A DNA stretch of 64,000 nt. Source: Scleropages formosus (lineage: Eukaryota; Chordata; Actinopteri; Osteoglossiformes; Osteoglossidae). Numbering within the stretch: the stretch's first letter is position 1; each line of letters starts with the position of its first letter. Position numbers and translations under genes: made by a program. Shown one piece after another: positions 1 through 13,099 of the stretch. The notes under the pieces are model-generated. The model did not search any database. It saw only the letters and a program-made list of their open reading frames with translations, and had not been told where the DNA came from. Location of the stretch: assembly GCF_900964775.1 (NCBI RefSeq), contig NC_041829.1, positions 10,084,863-10,148,862 on the forward strand, given 5' to 3'.

Positions 1-3000
1 CCACAGGAACCTGCCAAAATCTAACGGTGAGTGCAGCCTTGTCTGAAGGGCCTTGCATGTCTTCCAAATCCCAGAACAAGCTATGTTTGTGGAATTTGGT
101 GGAGAATCTTTCAGAAGGTGAAGAGTTGGTCTTCTCAGCTGACCATCCTCTGAGTCTAACCTTGACACATGCTGCAACCTCCAAAAACAACCCATTGTCT
201 TTATCAGATGGTGTCAGCTGTTTACCGATGGATTCAGTCTGTTACAATCAGGATGAATACAACCTTAAAATCCTGTTTAAAAAGTCACGGCAGAGAATGA
301 AAAATGAGACTGATTTAAATCTGAAGTCATGATGTTTGGGGTAGTATACGCTAGTGTTTGTGGTGAAGATACAGGTGGACTTCTGCCTTTTGGGGTCAGT
401 AATCAACAATAAGATCTAGCAGTTGAGAGATAAGCAGGAGACTAGCATTTGGCAGAGCTGCAGAGAAAGTTAAGATCATCAGATGAGGTTATGACTCCAC
501 AATGACAAAGATTAGTGTGCAGTGAAATATATTTTCTATGACCCTATATAGATGTTTAAGCTGAGCAATGAACAAGCAGGACAGGAAAAATATCAACTCT
601 TTCGAACTGTAGTGCGTCCTGTAGTACTGTAAGAAAGTCAGTGTTACTAGAAGCACAAATAATGACTGAGGTTACCAGTGTGTGAGAAGATTTGTAGTGA
701 CAACCAGCACCATGTCACAATGAGTGCACACCTTTCTACACTAAGCACAAAAATGGAGGGCATAACCTTCTAGAATTATGTATATGAGGTCACCAGGAGT
801 CAACATCGACTCCATAGCACTTAACAGCATCAGCTCCAGCTGACTTGCATTGCCATATTCTGCGGTCATGTGAATGCGGGACTAACTTCTGTCTGTCTTC
901 CTCTTTTCATCATTGTCCTCAGCAGTGAACGGCATGTCCTGGCGGGGGGAGACTCCTCGCCAGAAGAGCCACACTTTCAACTGTCGCATGCTGGTGAAGT
1001 ATGGCCAGGGCCCCCCTGAACAGGGTCCCCCTGATGCCTCCCGGTATGAGACCATGCAGTGTTTTGCTCTGATTCAGCCGCGGGCTATGATGGAAGAAGG
1101 CGAAGGTAAGAGCAGGGGAAGGGAAGAAAGCTGATTTCACACTAGGTTTTGACTGCTTAATTACCACATGGGATTATGGGAGCAGTGTATTTAGATATTT
1201 TCTCCCCCCCAGACCTCCAGTCCTGCATGATCTGTGTGGCACGTCGCATTGCGGCCATGGAGCAAGCAGACAGATTTGACACCCGGCATGAGCTTTCAGG
1301 TTAGACCCCCGCCTGCGAGACCCTCAGCTCCTGCAACAATCATAACATCCGGTTGCTTCTCAGATCATGACTTCTCACCGCTCTCTCTGAGTAGGCAAAC
1401 TGATACACATTGACCCTGGGTCCCTGCGGTCCTCTATGCGGCCTGGCTGGGAGGACATTCTGCGCCGATGCCTGCAGATGTTTCTGTACAGTGATGGTCA
1501 GCCCTGGTCCAGCAAACGCCACTACCATGAAGGTTTGCAGATTTACAGGACTTTCCTCTCCTTAGTCAGTCTGGATATTTACCAGGAACACTGCTCTGGT
1601 TAGGGTCATGTTCCAGTTTCACATCCCAGGCCAGATGTCACATGTCAATGTGGCAAAAGTATGTGAACATTTGCATTCAGTAACTGGTGTGAACCCCCCC
1701 GTGCAGCAGTAAATGGAACAAAATGGTTCTGGTAACTGTTCATCAATCCTTCAGATTGGCTTAGAGGAATTTCTTCCCATTTCCCACTTCTATCCCTGAG
1801 CTGAAGCTGTTTAGTTGGTGGGCTTTCTCACATGCACTGCCTGCTTTAGGTCCTTCCACAATAGTTTATAGGATTAAGGTCAGGACTTTGACTCAGCCAT
1901 TCCAAAACATTAACTTTATTTTGCTTTAATAGTTGTTTGGTAGAACGACTGGCATCTTTAGCATCTTGCTGCAGAACACTGACAGATACCCTGACATTTT
2001 CCTGTAGAATTTGCTTGTACAACTGAGAATTCATAGTTCCATCGTAATGGAAAACCATTGTGGTCCAGAGGCAGCAAAGCAGGCTTGAGCCATAATACTG
2101 TTACCACCGCGTTTCACAGATGGGATAAGGTTCTTATGCTGGAATGTAGTGTTTGCCTTTTGCCAAACAATGCTTCTCATTCAAGCCAAAATTTTATTTT
2201 GGGCTTCTCTGTCCACAGAATATTCTTCCAATAGACTTCTGGCTTATCCATGTGGTCTTCAGCAAACTGTAGATGGTCAGCAATGTTCTTTTTAGGAAAG
2301 TAGTGGCTTTCCCCTTACAACCCTGCCATGCACACTGTTGTTGTTCAGTGTTCTGATGGTGGACTCATGAACACTGACATTAGCCAATGCAAAAGTTCCT
2401 TGGACTTTGGTTCCTTAGACATTACCTTGAGTTTGTTTGTGACCTCCCAGACTATTACATGCCTTGCTGTTGGTGTGATCTTTGTTGGTCAGCCACTCCT
2501 GAGGAGGATAACAATGGTGTTGAATTTCTTCCATTTGTACACATTCTGCCTGACAGTAGACTGGGGGAGTCCAAATTCTTTAGAAATGGTTTTGTAGCCT
2601 TTTCCAGCCTCGAGTATCACTAACTTTGAGGTCTCCAGGAATCATCTTTGTTCGAGCCATGACACACTTCCACAAAAATGTATCAGACTTCGATACTGAA
2701 GCTCTAGATTTCTGTTCTTTAAGGCAGGGTCTCCCCCACTTACAGCAGATTGTCATTCCAGTGATTGAAATATCTGACTCCAATTTCCTCTTCAAATGAA
2801 TTGATAATCGTTGGTTCACATACTTTTGCCATACACAGGTAACATTGAATCATTTTCCTCAGTTTGTTTTTTTCTCATTTGTTTAATTGGGTTCTCTTCA
2901 ATGCAAGTGTTCAACTACATAAAATCTGATAATGTTTCAGGTCATATTTATGTAGAAATAGAGAATTCTAAAGGGTTCACAAACTTTCAAGCACCACTGT

Positions 3001-6000
3001 GTATAAAAATATGTAATCTTCACTTTTTTTTTTTTTTTTGCATGTGTAAGTGGTTGTAAATGAAATGCATTTTTGCTTCATAATATGTGAGGAAAAACTT
3101 AAATTAAGATGCTGACTCTCTCTTGGTCATTCCCCATGTCCATAGTGTTCAGGCAAGGCCATGCTGAGACCCCGATGTACCGATTTTCACTGTCAGATGG
3201 CACTGTGGTTGCTGCGCAGACCAAGAGTACCCTGTGCCGAAACCAGATGACAAATGAGCCGCAGGGCTTCATATCCACACACCTGTTGCACAGGCAAGAT
3301 TCTTCCCGCAAGCCCTGCACATGTTGTTCGGCCCATCCTCGGACACATGCCACACTAGTCTGTCAGGTCCTGAGGAGTTCGCAGTAGCACAGCTACAAAA
3401 AGTGTGGAGGCTCGCAAAGCAGACACTTCTTTTTTTTTTAAAGCAAGTCTGGAAAAATATATTTTTTTTATAGTACTTTTCTCAAAAAGGTTAGAGTACT
3501 GTGCAGTGAAGCACAAAGAGGTGATGAATAACTTTCGCTGAGATGTACGTCGCTTTGGAGAAAAGCGTCTGCTAAATAAATAAATGCAAGCTGACAAAAC
3601 AAAGCTGAAGATTAACAGCACAGGTTAGTTACTAGTGCACTGTCCTTAAATATGCTATCTGCAAGCTGTTGAAAGGAAAGCACACTACCATGCCAAGGAG
3701 ATGGGAGGAAAGTGAATTTCTTGGAATTCAAGTATCAGTTGTAGGCTAAGCCTACTGGGCATTCCAGTATACAAGAAGGGGCCTGTGTGGGCTACCTCTT
3801 CCAAGAAATTCAGTGCAGTCAGGAAATACAAAAATCAAGGTCTGCAAGGACAGAAGCCATAATCCATTGCTCTTGGGCAAACTTGTTCAGTAGGAATCGG
3901 CATCAAGTCGCTACAAAGGGATTCCCAGACAAAATGTTTTTCTGTGTCAAAAGTAAGCATTTTTCATTAGGTAAGTTTAAAAAGTCCTTTCTGAGTAAGG
4001 GCTCTGTCAGTTTCTTGTGGAGCATGAGAAACAACTGACCCTGCTCCTGTATGTTGCAGGGAGGCAAATGGATATCGTCCTCAGAGCATGGGGAATGGCA
4101 ACTCTGATGTCCAGGTGAACCTGCCCCCTGGAGGGGACACGGGTATGGCAATGAGCCGAGCCTATGGCATGAGTGAGCCAGGCCATGGAGGCCCTATGAG
4201 TGGGGGCATGTATGGGAGTGGCAGCAACAGGATGGTACCCATGAACCAGATGAGTCATATGAACCCTATGAACCAGCTAAATATGATGAACCCCATGAAT
4301 CAGATGAATTCTATGAACCCTATGAATCAGATGAACTCAATGAGTCAAATGAACTCGGTGAATCAGATGAATCCGCTGAATCAGATGAATCAAATGAACT
4401 CGATGAGCCAAATGAATCTGATAAATCAAATGAACTCGAGCCAGATGAGCCAAATGAACCCAATGAATCAGATGAATCCTGTGAATCAAATGAACTCTAT
4501 GAACCCAATGAATCAGATGAACCAGCCAGTCATACCGCAGCAGCCTCAGCAAGCCCCATTCCAGGGCACAGGGTATAACCTGGGCATGAACAGCCCCTCC
4601 CATGGCAGTCCAGGAATGAATGCACCCCAACCAAATCTCATGATGTCCCCCAGGATGCGAGGAAGCCCCAAAACAGGAGCAAACCAGTTTTCCCCTGGAG
4701 GTATGTCGGTCATTAAGTCCCTCTGTTATGGAACTCTGAACTACTTCAGCCCTTCTGCAGAAGCTGTCATACTTGTCATAAGTTGTGTGTAGTGAGATGT
4801 TAGAACATTTATAAAGGTTTTCCTTGAAGTCAGCTTATTTTGATGTTTTTCCACTTCAAGCTATAATATTCAAACTAAAGTAACTCAATGTCTTTTCTAT
4901 TTCTATGGTCTATTGTTGATCAGTTCAGCCCATCAACATGTGCAATATCCCTGTATTTATTTGTAAATATTTATATGCATGTGTATCTGTTTGGTAGACA
5001 ATTTCTTTCACCAAAATCTTTCCCCAGTAGAATCTGAAAATTACACCTGTGTTTCTGCCCAGGTCTGCATTCTCCTCTGGGACCAGGCAGCACTGGTGGG
5101 TCTGGCAGCTTCTCCAGCAGTTCCCTCAATGCCCTGCAAGCTATCAGTGAGGGTGTAGGCAGTTCCACCCTGACCCCACCTGCCCACAGGTCTGACAGCT
5201 CTCCTAGTGCCAATGCTTCTCCATCCCAAGGCCATGCCTCCAAGAGCCCTGATCCCCGGCCGAGTGCCCCAGTGCAGGAAGGAGGCATGGAAAGGCCAGA
5301 TGGCCAGGTTACCCAGCACAAGGAAGCTGGTGAAGGGGGTGGCATGTCCAGTTCTGAGCCCCCGTCCAGGCGCCTGCCGGATGGCAAGGGCCAACGGAAA
5401 TTGCTGCAACTCCTTACCTCCCCCACTGAAGAACTTTCTGTACCGGGCGGCTGTGTTGCTAGCCCTTCTTCGACTACAGTCTCCTCATCTTCATCTTCCG
5501 GGGCAGGACCGACAGTCCAAGGTGGGGTATCCTCTTCCTCTTCTACCGGATCAGCAGCCTCCGCCCACTTTTCACACCCCTTGCAGGAGAAGCACAAGAT
5601 CCTGCATAAGCTTTTACAGAATGGTAACACCCCTGATGATGTGGCTCGGATCACTGCTGAGGCCACAGGGAAGTCTGTGGGCGGTGGCCAAGACCCTGGA
5701 GGGGTGGACCCTGCAGGTGGGGGTGGGACTGGGAATGGGACCACAAAACAGGAACAGCATAGTCCCAAGAAAGAGAAGAGAAATGCCCTGCTGCACTACC
5801 TCCTCAATAAAAATGATTCAAAAGAGCCCTCAGACATGAAGTCCAAGATGGAGGAGCTGGAGACCAAGGCGTGCAGCACCTCGCATGGGGCACCCTCCAC
5901 CCCCCAGGGCCATGAAGGCCGCATAAAGACAGAACCTGCGGATGAGGTAATATGGGCCTAGTGAATCAACCCGCCTTACATCTGTTGGATTTCTCAAGCA

Positions 6001-9000
6001 CATAGAACAGGTGAAGAACTTCCATGTGTTTGATATTATCTTAATATACCAGCTGGAGTCCATCCTTGGGGAGCTCAGGAGCTCAGAACCTAGCTTCTAC
6101 CCAGATGGGACAACAGCAGATGGAGGTGATGGGAGCAGCAAGCCAGGCAGCTGCCCAGAAAGCAGCCATGGTGAGTTCTGTTTCCTGTTAACCCAAATGT
6201 GTCACCAGGGTGTTCAGTCCTAGAATGATAAGATCAATGCTCCTCTCCAGTTTCAGACACCAGGAGTCCCGGTATAACTCCCCGTGCTCCCTTCCAGAGG
6301 GCCTTGTCTGTGGACTCCAAGCCCCCTCTGGCCATAGGTCCCGGAGGTCGTCGCAGTGCCCCCTGTCCTGGCCCAGTGAAGCAAGAAAGTGCAGATGGCA
6401 CAGCTCCGATAGGTGGGCCCGACGGTTTTCCTGGCAATACGGGTGGGTGTCTGTCTTGCACCAGAACAAATAAAGGCTTCTTAAGTTCATTTTGCAGATG
6501 GCCTGGTTTAGAGTGCAAGACCTCTAATCAGTTAAATAGGAAAAAAAAAATGCAACAGAATATTCAGATGCGGATGTTGGACATCTGTGATTTTTTTATT
6601 CCTCATCACTTGAGTATTCAGGCTATATGTTTAAGCTCTGACTACTTGCTGGAGAGCTTACTGCTCTGTGTCCCTGCAGGAATGATGAACATGGGGATGG
6701 GAGGCCCCCATCGGTCACCAGTGGGGGGCTCTATTGACTGGGGAATGCCACGATCTAGTGGCAGTCCAGTGGGCTCGGCAAGCCACCCTCCAGTGCCCCG
6801 CCCTGGAATGGATTACAACTCCAGGGGCATGATGGGAGGAGGTCCACTAGTCAGCCGGTCCAATAGCATTCCTGGAAGCCGGTCTATGCTGCAGCAGCAG
6901 CTGATGGATATGGGTGCGTAGATTAGATTTTAATGTTTGTGTGCCGTCGTCATGCTGAGATAGCATTAAGAGGGGAAAAATGGACTCATTGGTCTATTGT
7001 CTCTTAGGTCCAGGTGATGGAAACATGGGTTTGAGTCCATTTGGACCACAGGGTGCTCCCAGTTCCTCCCTTTCTTGGCCAGATGGAGCAATGGGAATGG
7101 AACATGGAGGCCCTGGCAATCGTGGCAGGTCGGTCTTCCACTCTGCCACTTTCCACCAGGGGATGGCTTTTTCTTCTTCTCTCCCCCCCCCCTTGTGTAT
7201 GCAGTGGCTGTTAAAGAGGCTGTTCTGGAAAAGGCAGCAAATATTTCCTTGTGGGATAAGAGGCTGGAATGTAACCTCTCCCACCCTGATGCTTTTCAGG
7301 AGGCCGTATGGGAGCCCCCTTGACGAGCTCCTGGCACCCCCTACCAGCAGTGAGGGGCAGAGTGATGAGCGTGCACTGTTAGACCAGTTGGACAGCCTTC
7401 TGAACAACACAGATGTGATGGCGCTGGAGGAAATTGACCGGGCGCTAGGCATTCCCGATCTTGTCAGCCAGGTTGTCCACATTTGCTGGTTGTGTAAATA
7501 AAGCAATTGCTTTTGATCTGTCTGCATTGTGTGACATCGGATCTAATCATTTGATGCGATCCCCAACCCCCACAGGGTCAAGGGACAGAACAACCAGTGG
7601 ACCCATTTTCTGGACAGGACCCATCTATCTCAATGGACCAGAAGTCCACGTATGGCCAAGCCTTCCCAGGGGCACCAGGCATGACTATGCAGCAAGCCTA
7701 TGGAGGTGGTCCTGGACCAGGCCAGCCTCAGAGTTTTGGCCCAGGAGTTGCTCCCATGGGCCAGGGTGGGTTCCCAGGGCCAGGTGTACACCCCCGCGTT
7801 GGTATGGTGCGACCACGCATGATGAATGCCACCAAGCCACTCCGCCTGCAGCTGCAGCAGAGGCTTCAGGGGCAGCAGGTACAACATCATTCTTTTCACC
7901 CTCCTAGTGACTAGGGTGTTGTGGGCTTGTCTGTCACAGTAGGGCATGAGTGTGCTGTGGTGGCTGCTTTTCTCTGGAGTTACTCCAGTAGAACAGGGCT
8001 CGTTGACCAAAGTCATTGGGGGCTACAGTGTATGTTGGTTGTATTTTCAGCTGAGCTCTAAACTGAGTGTTATCTGGGATTTTGTTAGCCTGATTTTAAA
8101 TCACAGAATACTATCAACTAGCTATCATTGTCAATTGCATTAAATCAAAATGTAGAAAACATATCTGTATTGGTAATTCCCCACCCCAAAACTAAGATTA
8201 AAAAAAGATATTAAAATTCTACTGGTTTAATCAACCTTGTGTCTTTTCAAGCCCTGATTTACTGAATTAACAATATATCATTCGTGACCTGCTGGAATCC
8301 TGCAGTTATTCCATTAACGCTAATTCAGTTCAACACTGTTGAAAAAAGTTATGACATGATCAAAACTAGTAGTACTGTTCAAATGTTCAGTTGTAGTACT
8401 ACTCTCCTGCAGTTTATTGCATAGTCAGGACTGCTGTCCCTCTGTTCTGGAGATGATTTTAATGGATGGAAATTAGAACTTTTTTCTGCTGTTCATGGCA
8501 GTTCATGAACCAGAGTCGTCAAGGGATGGGTGTGAAGATGGATAGTCCTCCTGTGGGAGGCCCTGGACTTCGGCCTGGTGTACAGCCTGGCATGCAACCT
8601 GGTATGCAGCCTGGTGTGGGCAACCAGGTAGGTCCCCCCCATACTGTTTTCATAACTTGTAGAGCACAGTGCAGATGCCTCACAGTGCCTGAGCTGGGTT
8701 TTCAAGCATAGGTTTGAATCTGCCTCAGGTTGTATGGAGTTTGCCTGTTCTGTGTTCAGAATCTAAAGATGTGTGAAAGAAGGCCATGGTAAAACACCTC
8801 ATGCCCTCCTGTACCTTGAAAGCCATGCAAGTCACCATGGGTCGAATTCAGCTTTATGGGACATCTGCTTATGCCTTAGAATGCATTTATGCTTTTATGA
8901 GACACTTTTCTCCAAGACATTAAACTCAAAAAAAAAAAAAAATTTTTCATAAGTGTTTTAGATGCAGACAATTGCAGTGGGTTTGTTCGATACCAGCGTT

Positions 9001-10585
9001 TTTGCTGATGCCTATTACACGCGTAGCTGCATGTACACAGTGGGAAATTGAAAGGTGATTGTGACCATGAGCATTCAAAATCTGGGTTCGCAAATAGTTT
9101 ATGTGCCCTTAACTTTTCCTTCACAGCCTGGCTTCCTGAATGCACAGATGGTGGCACAGAGGAACAGGGAGATGATGAACATGCAGCTACGCAGGCAGAG
9201 GATGATGATGCTTATGCAGCAACAGCAGCAGCAGGCAGCTGCTGCAGGGGGTTTCAGTCCCCCACCCAACGTCACAGCACCCCCAGGCATTGAGCACCCT
9301 ATGTCAGGCAGCCCCATGGGCCAGCCAGGGCAGCAGCAGCAAGCCTTCCCTTATGGGAGTAACTACGGTAAGGGGTTTTCCCTATAGGGACATCCTCTGC
9401 TTCAGGGCATGTTGCTCAGGCCTCCTGTGTACTTCGTCATTGCGCGCACACAAACATATAGTTTGAACTTAACTGGAATGTGTTGTGTACCTCCGTTTCT
9501 GAATTTTCAGGGATGAATCAGCAGGGGGACCCCTCATTTGCAAGCTCGGCAGGAAGCCCCCCTGGCAACATGATGCCTGGTCGCATGGGTCCTGGCCAGA
9601 ATCCGATGATGCAGCAGCACCCACAGGGTGGTCCCATGTACCAGTCAACTGATGTGAAGGGCTGGCCGCAAGGGGGATTGGTCCGAAACAGGTGTTTGCA
9701 GCATCTGAGCTCTAGTGTGGCCAGAGTTTTGAGTTTAGCCCTGCTGTCTCAGCCCTGAGTGAGATACTAATCTCACTTCTCTCACTTCTCCTGCAGCTCC
9801 TATACCCAGCAGGGGAACCCATCACCCTACGGGGGCATGATGATGAATGGCTCTATGCCTGTCAGCGGGGGTAATGGCACACACATGGGCCAAATGCCAG
9901 GGCAGATGGGCGTGAACCCTATGGGCATGGGGCGGATGCCAATGGGACCTGAACAGGTACGGGACCATACGTTACCTATGCAATGCAAGGTTGTGGTTGT
10001 CGAGAGCTTGTCTGGAAGGAACATCAATTTAAAACAAAAGATGGGGTAGGGTGTGAGGCAGGGTACACTGTGGGTGCCAGTCTGTTACAGGGCAGTCTGT
10101 CTCACTCAGTCACACACAGAACAGGCAATTTAGGGTCACTAATTTTCCTGAAAGAGGAAACTCATACCAACATGAAGAGAACATTTAAACTCAACACAGA
10201 TTGAGCTGTTTTCAGACCCACACCAAAACAGCCTAGGAGCTGTGAGGCATCAACTGCATCGTTGTACTGCCTGACATCGACAGAATGAAGCAACAAAATA
10301 CTAAGATTAATGGTGAAAGGGACGGAATAAAAAAAGGAAAATGCTAAGAGAACTGTTTTTGAACATGCTGAATGTAAACCTGGATGCGAAGGTATCCAAT
10401 TCTGAAATTAAGTTTTGAATTACTTTCCCTGTGTTTGAAGATCAGGCAGGAAGTTTAAATTTTTGGTGGAAAAAATGTATGACTATTTTTTTGGCAAGGC
10501 ATGTAGAATGCACTTGATGTTTTTTCAAGATCTGCTTGTGTCCGACAGTCTCTTCCTGTTGTTTCTTCTGCAGAAGTATTGCTGA
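1..10585 (+). CDS. ncoa3: Nuclear receptor coactivator 3 (SRC-3/AIB1), 5' end outside window
   Basis: p160 coactivator that binds liganded nuclear receptors and recruits CBP/p300 in the nucleus. Exons read by phase: 1-26, 926-1105, 1213-1299, 1395-1532, 3146-3293, 4060-4699, 5063-5946, 6053-6170, 6251-6442, 6680-6913, 7008-7128, 7300-7471, 7576-7878, 8502-8627, 9127-9367, 9511-9691, 9797-9956, 10574-10585. The bHLH and first PAS region are missing (outside). Visible are the post-PAS segment ([22 protein letters not shown]), three receptor-box LxxLL motifs in exon 5063-5946 (KLLQLLT, ILHKLLQ, ALLHYLL), the CBP-binding AD1 region in 7300-7471 ([19 protein letters not shown]), a short polyQ/polyA at about 9220-9250, and the C-terminal [13 protein letters not shown] and MPMGPEQ-KYC. 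The last two point to NCOA3 rather than NCOA1/2. Odd points: a tandem MNQ/MNP/MNS repeat, a GC-AG intron and a four-codon last exon. Splice sites were assigned by eye. Confidence 0.95.
1640..2999 (-). mobile_element. Degenerate Tc1/mariner DNA transposon in ncoa3 intron
   Basis: Minus-strand Tc1-like transposase relic: fragments read [10 protein letters not shown] and SQSPDLNPI (catalytic-domain region) and [11 protein letters not shown] (N-terminus), broken by frameshifts. A 17-bp subterminal inverted repeat, GGCAAAAGTATGTGAAC, lies at 1652-1668 with its complement at 2814-2830. The right outer end at 2940-2999 (AAAGGGTTCACAAACTTTC, then CACCACTG) matches the terminal repeat of a well-known fish Tc1 family. 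The matching left outer terminal repeat is not visible, so the left side is truncated. Not mobile. It lies within the intron 1533-3145. Confidence 0.85.
3503..3590 (+). repeat. SINE-A 3' tail fragment
   Basis: Carries the family tail CGCTTTGGAGAAAAGCGTCT followed by GCTAAATAAATAAATG, within the ncoa3 GC-AG intron. The tRNA-like head is missing. Confidence 0.75.
4241..4525 (+). repeat. Coding tandem repeat (MNQ/MNP/MNS) in ncoa3
   Basis: About 95 residues made almost only of MNQ, MNP, MNS and MSQ triplets, encoded by a degenerate 9-bp ATGAAYCNR-type repeat. It stays in frame across the exon 4060-4699. It sits between the post-PAS region and the serine-rich RID region. I do not recall this block in human NCOA3, where the segment is short and non-repetitive. 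Confidence 0.9.
10035..10215 (+). repeat. Degenerate SINE-like repeat in last ncoa3 intron
   Basis: Reads GGGTACACTGTGGGTGCCAG, then CAATTTAGGGTCACTAATTT, then an eroded GAGGAAACTCATACC segment. This order is typical of an old, widespread fish SINE body. Confidence 0.55.
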
Positions 10586-11933
10586 TCCTCCCTGGAGGAC
10601 ACCTCACTGTGAACACAGTTAAGGATCCAGCTCTGTCTGGGTGCTTAAAGCTTGTGAGTGGGGCACTTGGTTCAGATGTACTCTGCCCCCTGCCACTTGC
10701 TTGTCCCACTCCACATCTTGAGCTTCTTCTATGCTCTGTCTGCTGAGCAAAATTTTCTGTAAATGCGAGAGACCTTGTACACACAAACTTGGGGAAGGGG
10801 GGGGGGGGCACGGATTGTTTATTTGTCCTCAAGATGTTTATCAAGTTATTTCTACCAGTTGCTCGTTCATCTTCCCTCCCTGGAGGAAGATCCCTGTGCG
10901 CGTTGTCATCAGGCCCCATGCAAACGGAACAAACAGGCTCCATTTCACATGTACAGAAGTGTAGCGGTCACGCAGTGTGTAGTCTTCACTGTGGGAAAAC
11001 GTTCTTTGCTTTGGCTACCCATGGGTCGCGGTACAACAAACAAAACAGTTAATTTAGTAGCGATTGCACTTTACAGAAAGGCTAATATTGAAAGGATTGT
11101 TGCAATATTTCATAGTCATTATAGCCTTACTCAATTTTTTTTTTTAAAACAGGACTCATTAAAACAAATTGAAAGCAACTAAGCACAGATATTTGTTTAT
11201 GCAGTTTTTAGCAATAAACTTTCCTTCTATGCTTGTAGACTGATACCGAAAAGGAACATCAATTCAAAGCAAAGGTACTGCAGTATTAGATGTGATGTCA
11301 GATTTGCTATTTTTTCCATGAATATGAATTGTAAATACGCTTGAAATGTATTATATCTGCTTTTGTAGGTCATATACTGTTTTTGCACAGATTGTACGGC
11401 TCAATAGGTAAAAACTGTTTTTCTTATTCTGTTTCATGTAGGTCAATTCAGCCTGTTATTTTTTTGCTCGGGTAAAGTTTGGGATGTATTTTATTCCTAT
11501 TTTGATAGGTCTTTCTCAAAACGGTAAGTCAGCCGTCTTAGGCACTTTTATTTCTGGAAAAAAATATGGATTTTCATTCTGAGAGGATATCCTCAGCTGT
11601 GAGGTGGTGCTTTTTAATGTTTAATTATTTACTTTTTAACGTATCAATGTTGATGTTCCGCACCATGGCTGAAGTAGGGTATTGTGCTCTGAAAAGCTTC
11701 TTGGAAATGATGCTCTAGAAAACGTACACACACGGCCGCAGTGTGAGGCACGGATCTTTCTGTCACCTTCAGAGGTATTTCTGCTTATGTTGCATCGGTG
11801 GCAGCTTTGTAAGGCCTCACCTCCTGGTGTGTACCTGGAAATGCGACTCTTTGGCTGCAGGGACCTGCTATGTCTTCAGGCATCAGTCATGATGCTCCCA
11901 GTGCTCACACATGCAGCATGTTCAGGAATTTGT

Positions 11934-11971
<38 letters not shown>

Positions 11972-12870
11972 TTGAATGTTTCAGTTGCTGTGGATGGACA
12001 GAGCTGGATTTAATGGTGGACTTTGTCCCATTTTTTCCTCCTTTACCTTTATTCTGCCCTTGTTTTTCTGAGTGGTCTGTCACTACCTTATAGGATGTGC
12101 AAAATCCAAAGATTTAAACCCCTTGTGGTTAGATGATTCTGTGTCGCAGTGTAAATGTGTATTTCTTCAACACAACACATCCATGGTGTAATGTTTCCAG
12201 AAAAGATCAGGTTTCAACTCTGCAGCTCAATTTTCTCATCTTTGTCACTGCTCTCATGGCCAGTGGAGGATTTTCTGTAGCATCGTAGGGAATCAACCCC
12301 CCCCCCCGCTGTGTCACAAATAGATTCGAGTTCAGTGAAACGGTTCTTGATGGGAGAACCGGCTCTGTGTGCAACTCAATATTTTTCTGAGGTAAAACAT
12401 TTTTTTAAGCTGATTGCTGGTAAGAACCTAGACGTTCTGTTTGATTACTTCATAAAATAGCCTAGAATTGTTTTTTAGTCTTGAAGTAAATATATTGAAT
12501 CACATCCAGCACAACAGTAGTCCGCGCTAATGCCTTTAATTCTTGTTTTTAAAGAAGCCAATTTTTGCTTTGGCTGTGACTTGGTGACATGATGAATAAT
12601 GGAAGCGGATGAATGTTGTCAACATTAGGGTGTAAATTACGATGGCAGTTTTTCTTCATTTCTTGATGTTAATATTGATGTAAATACAAATTTCTATTTA
12701 AACATCTCCGGCTTCTTTGTCTTTTTGTGTTTGTGTTCATTTTTATTTCTTTGCTGTATTGTTGTAGCGAACACCGCCACCATCATGGTTCTAGGACCAG
12801 AACTGCCTTTTCATTTAAATACATCGTTACCATACAGTTCACTTTCAGAATAAAAACCATTAAAACTTAG
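10586..12870 (+). other. ncoa3: Putative long ncoa3 3'UTR
   Basis: About 2.3 kb with no convincing coding sequence follows the KYC stop codon. Two AATAAA hexamers lie at 11213-11218 and 12849-12854. The second is close to the end of the AT-rich stretch, just before GC-rich hm13 promoter DNA. The stretch contains a (TG)n(AG)n microsatellite at about 11932-11970. The 3' end is inferred from the polyA signals only. Confidence 0.6.
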
Positions 12871-13099
12871 TTACTGGGGTCCAGAGTGAGTTGCGGCGGC
12901 AGGAATGAGTCATAATGGAAATTCCACTGTCTTCCGGGGAATACTCGGTACAAATAAAATCCTTACGATTCCAGTCCCTTCACACACACATTTTCGTTTA
13001 TTTTTTTTTACACATTTCGACTTTGTTTACACGTTCCTGCTCTGTCTGCCCGTTTTAACTCCAACACCTACTCTTCCCCTTTCTCTTTTACTGGGCGCT

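Noticed and set aside
4337-4630. Minus-strand ORF rich in HLIH/WVH repeats
   Set aside because: It is the antisense shadow of the ncoa3 MNQ repeat.
10455-11182. Overlapping ORFs of 140-160 codons downstream of ncoa3
   Set aside because: No recognisable domain. They overlap the KYC exon and 3'UTR and are most likely chance ORFs.
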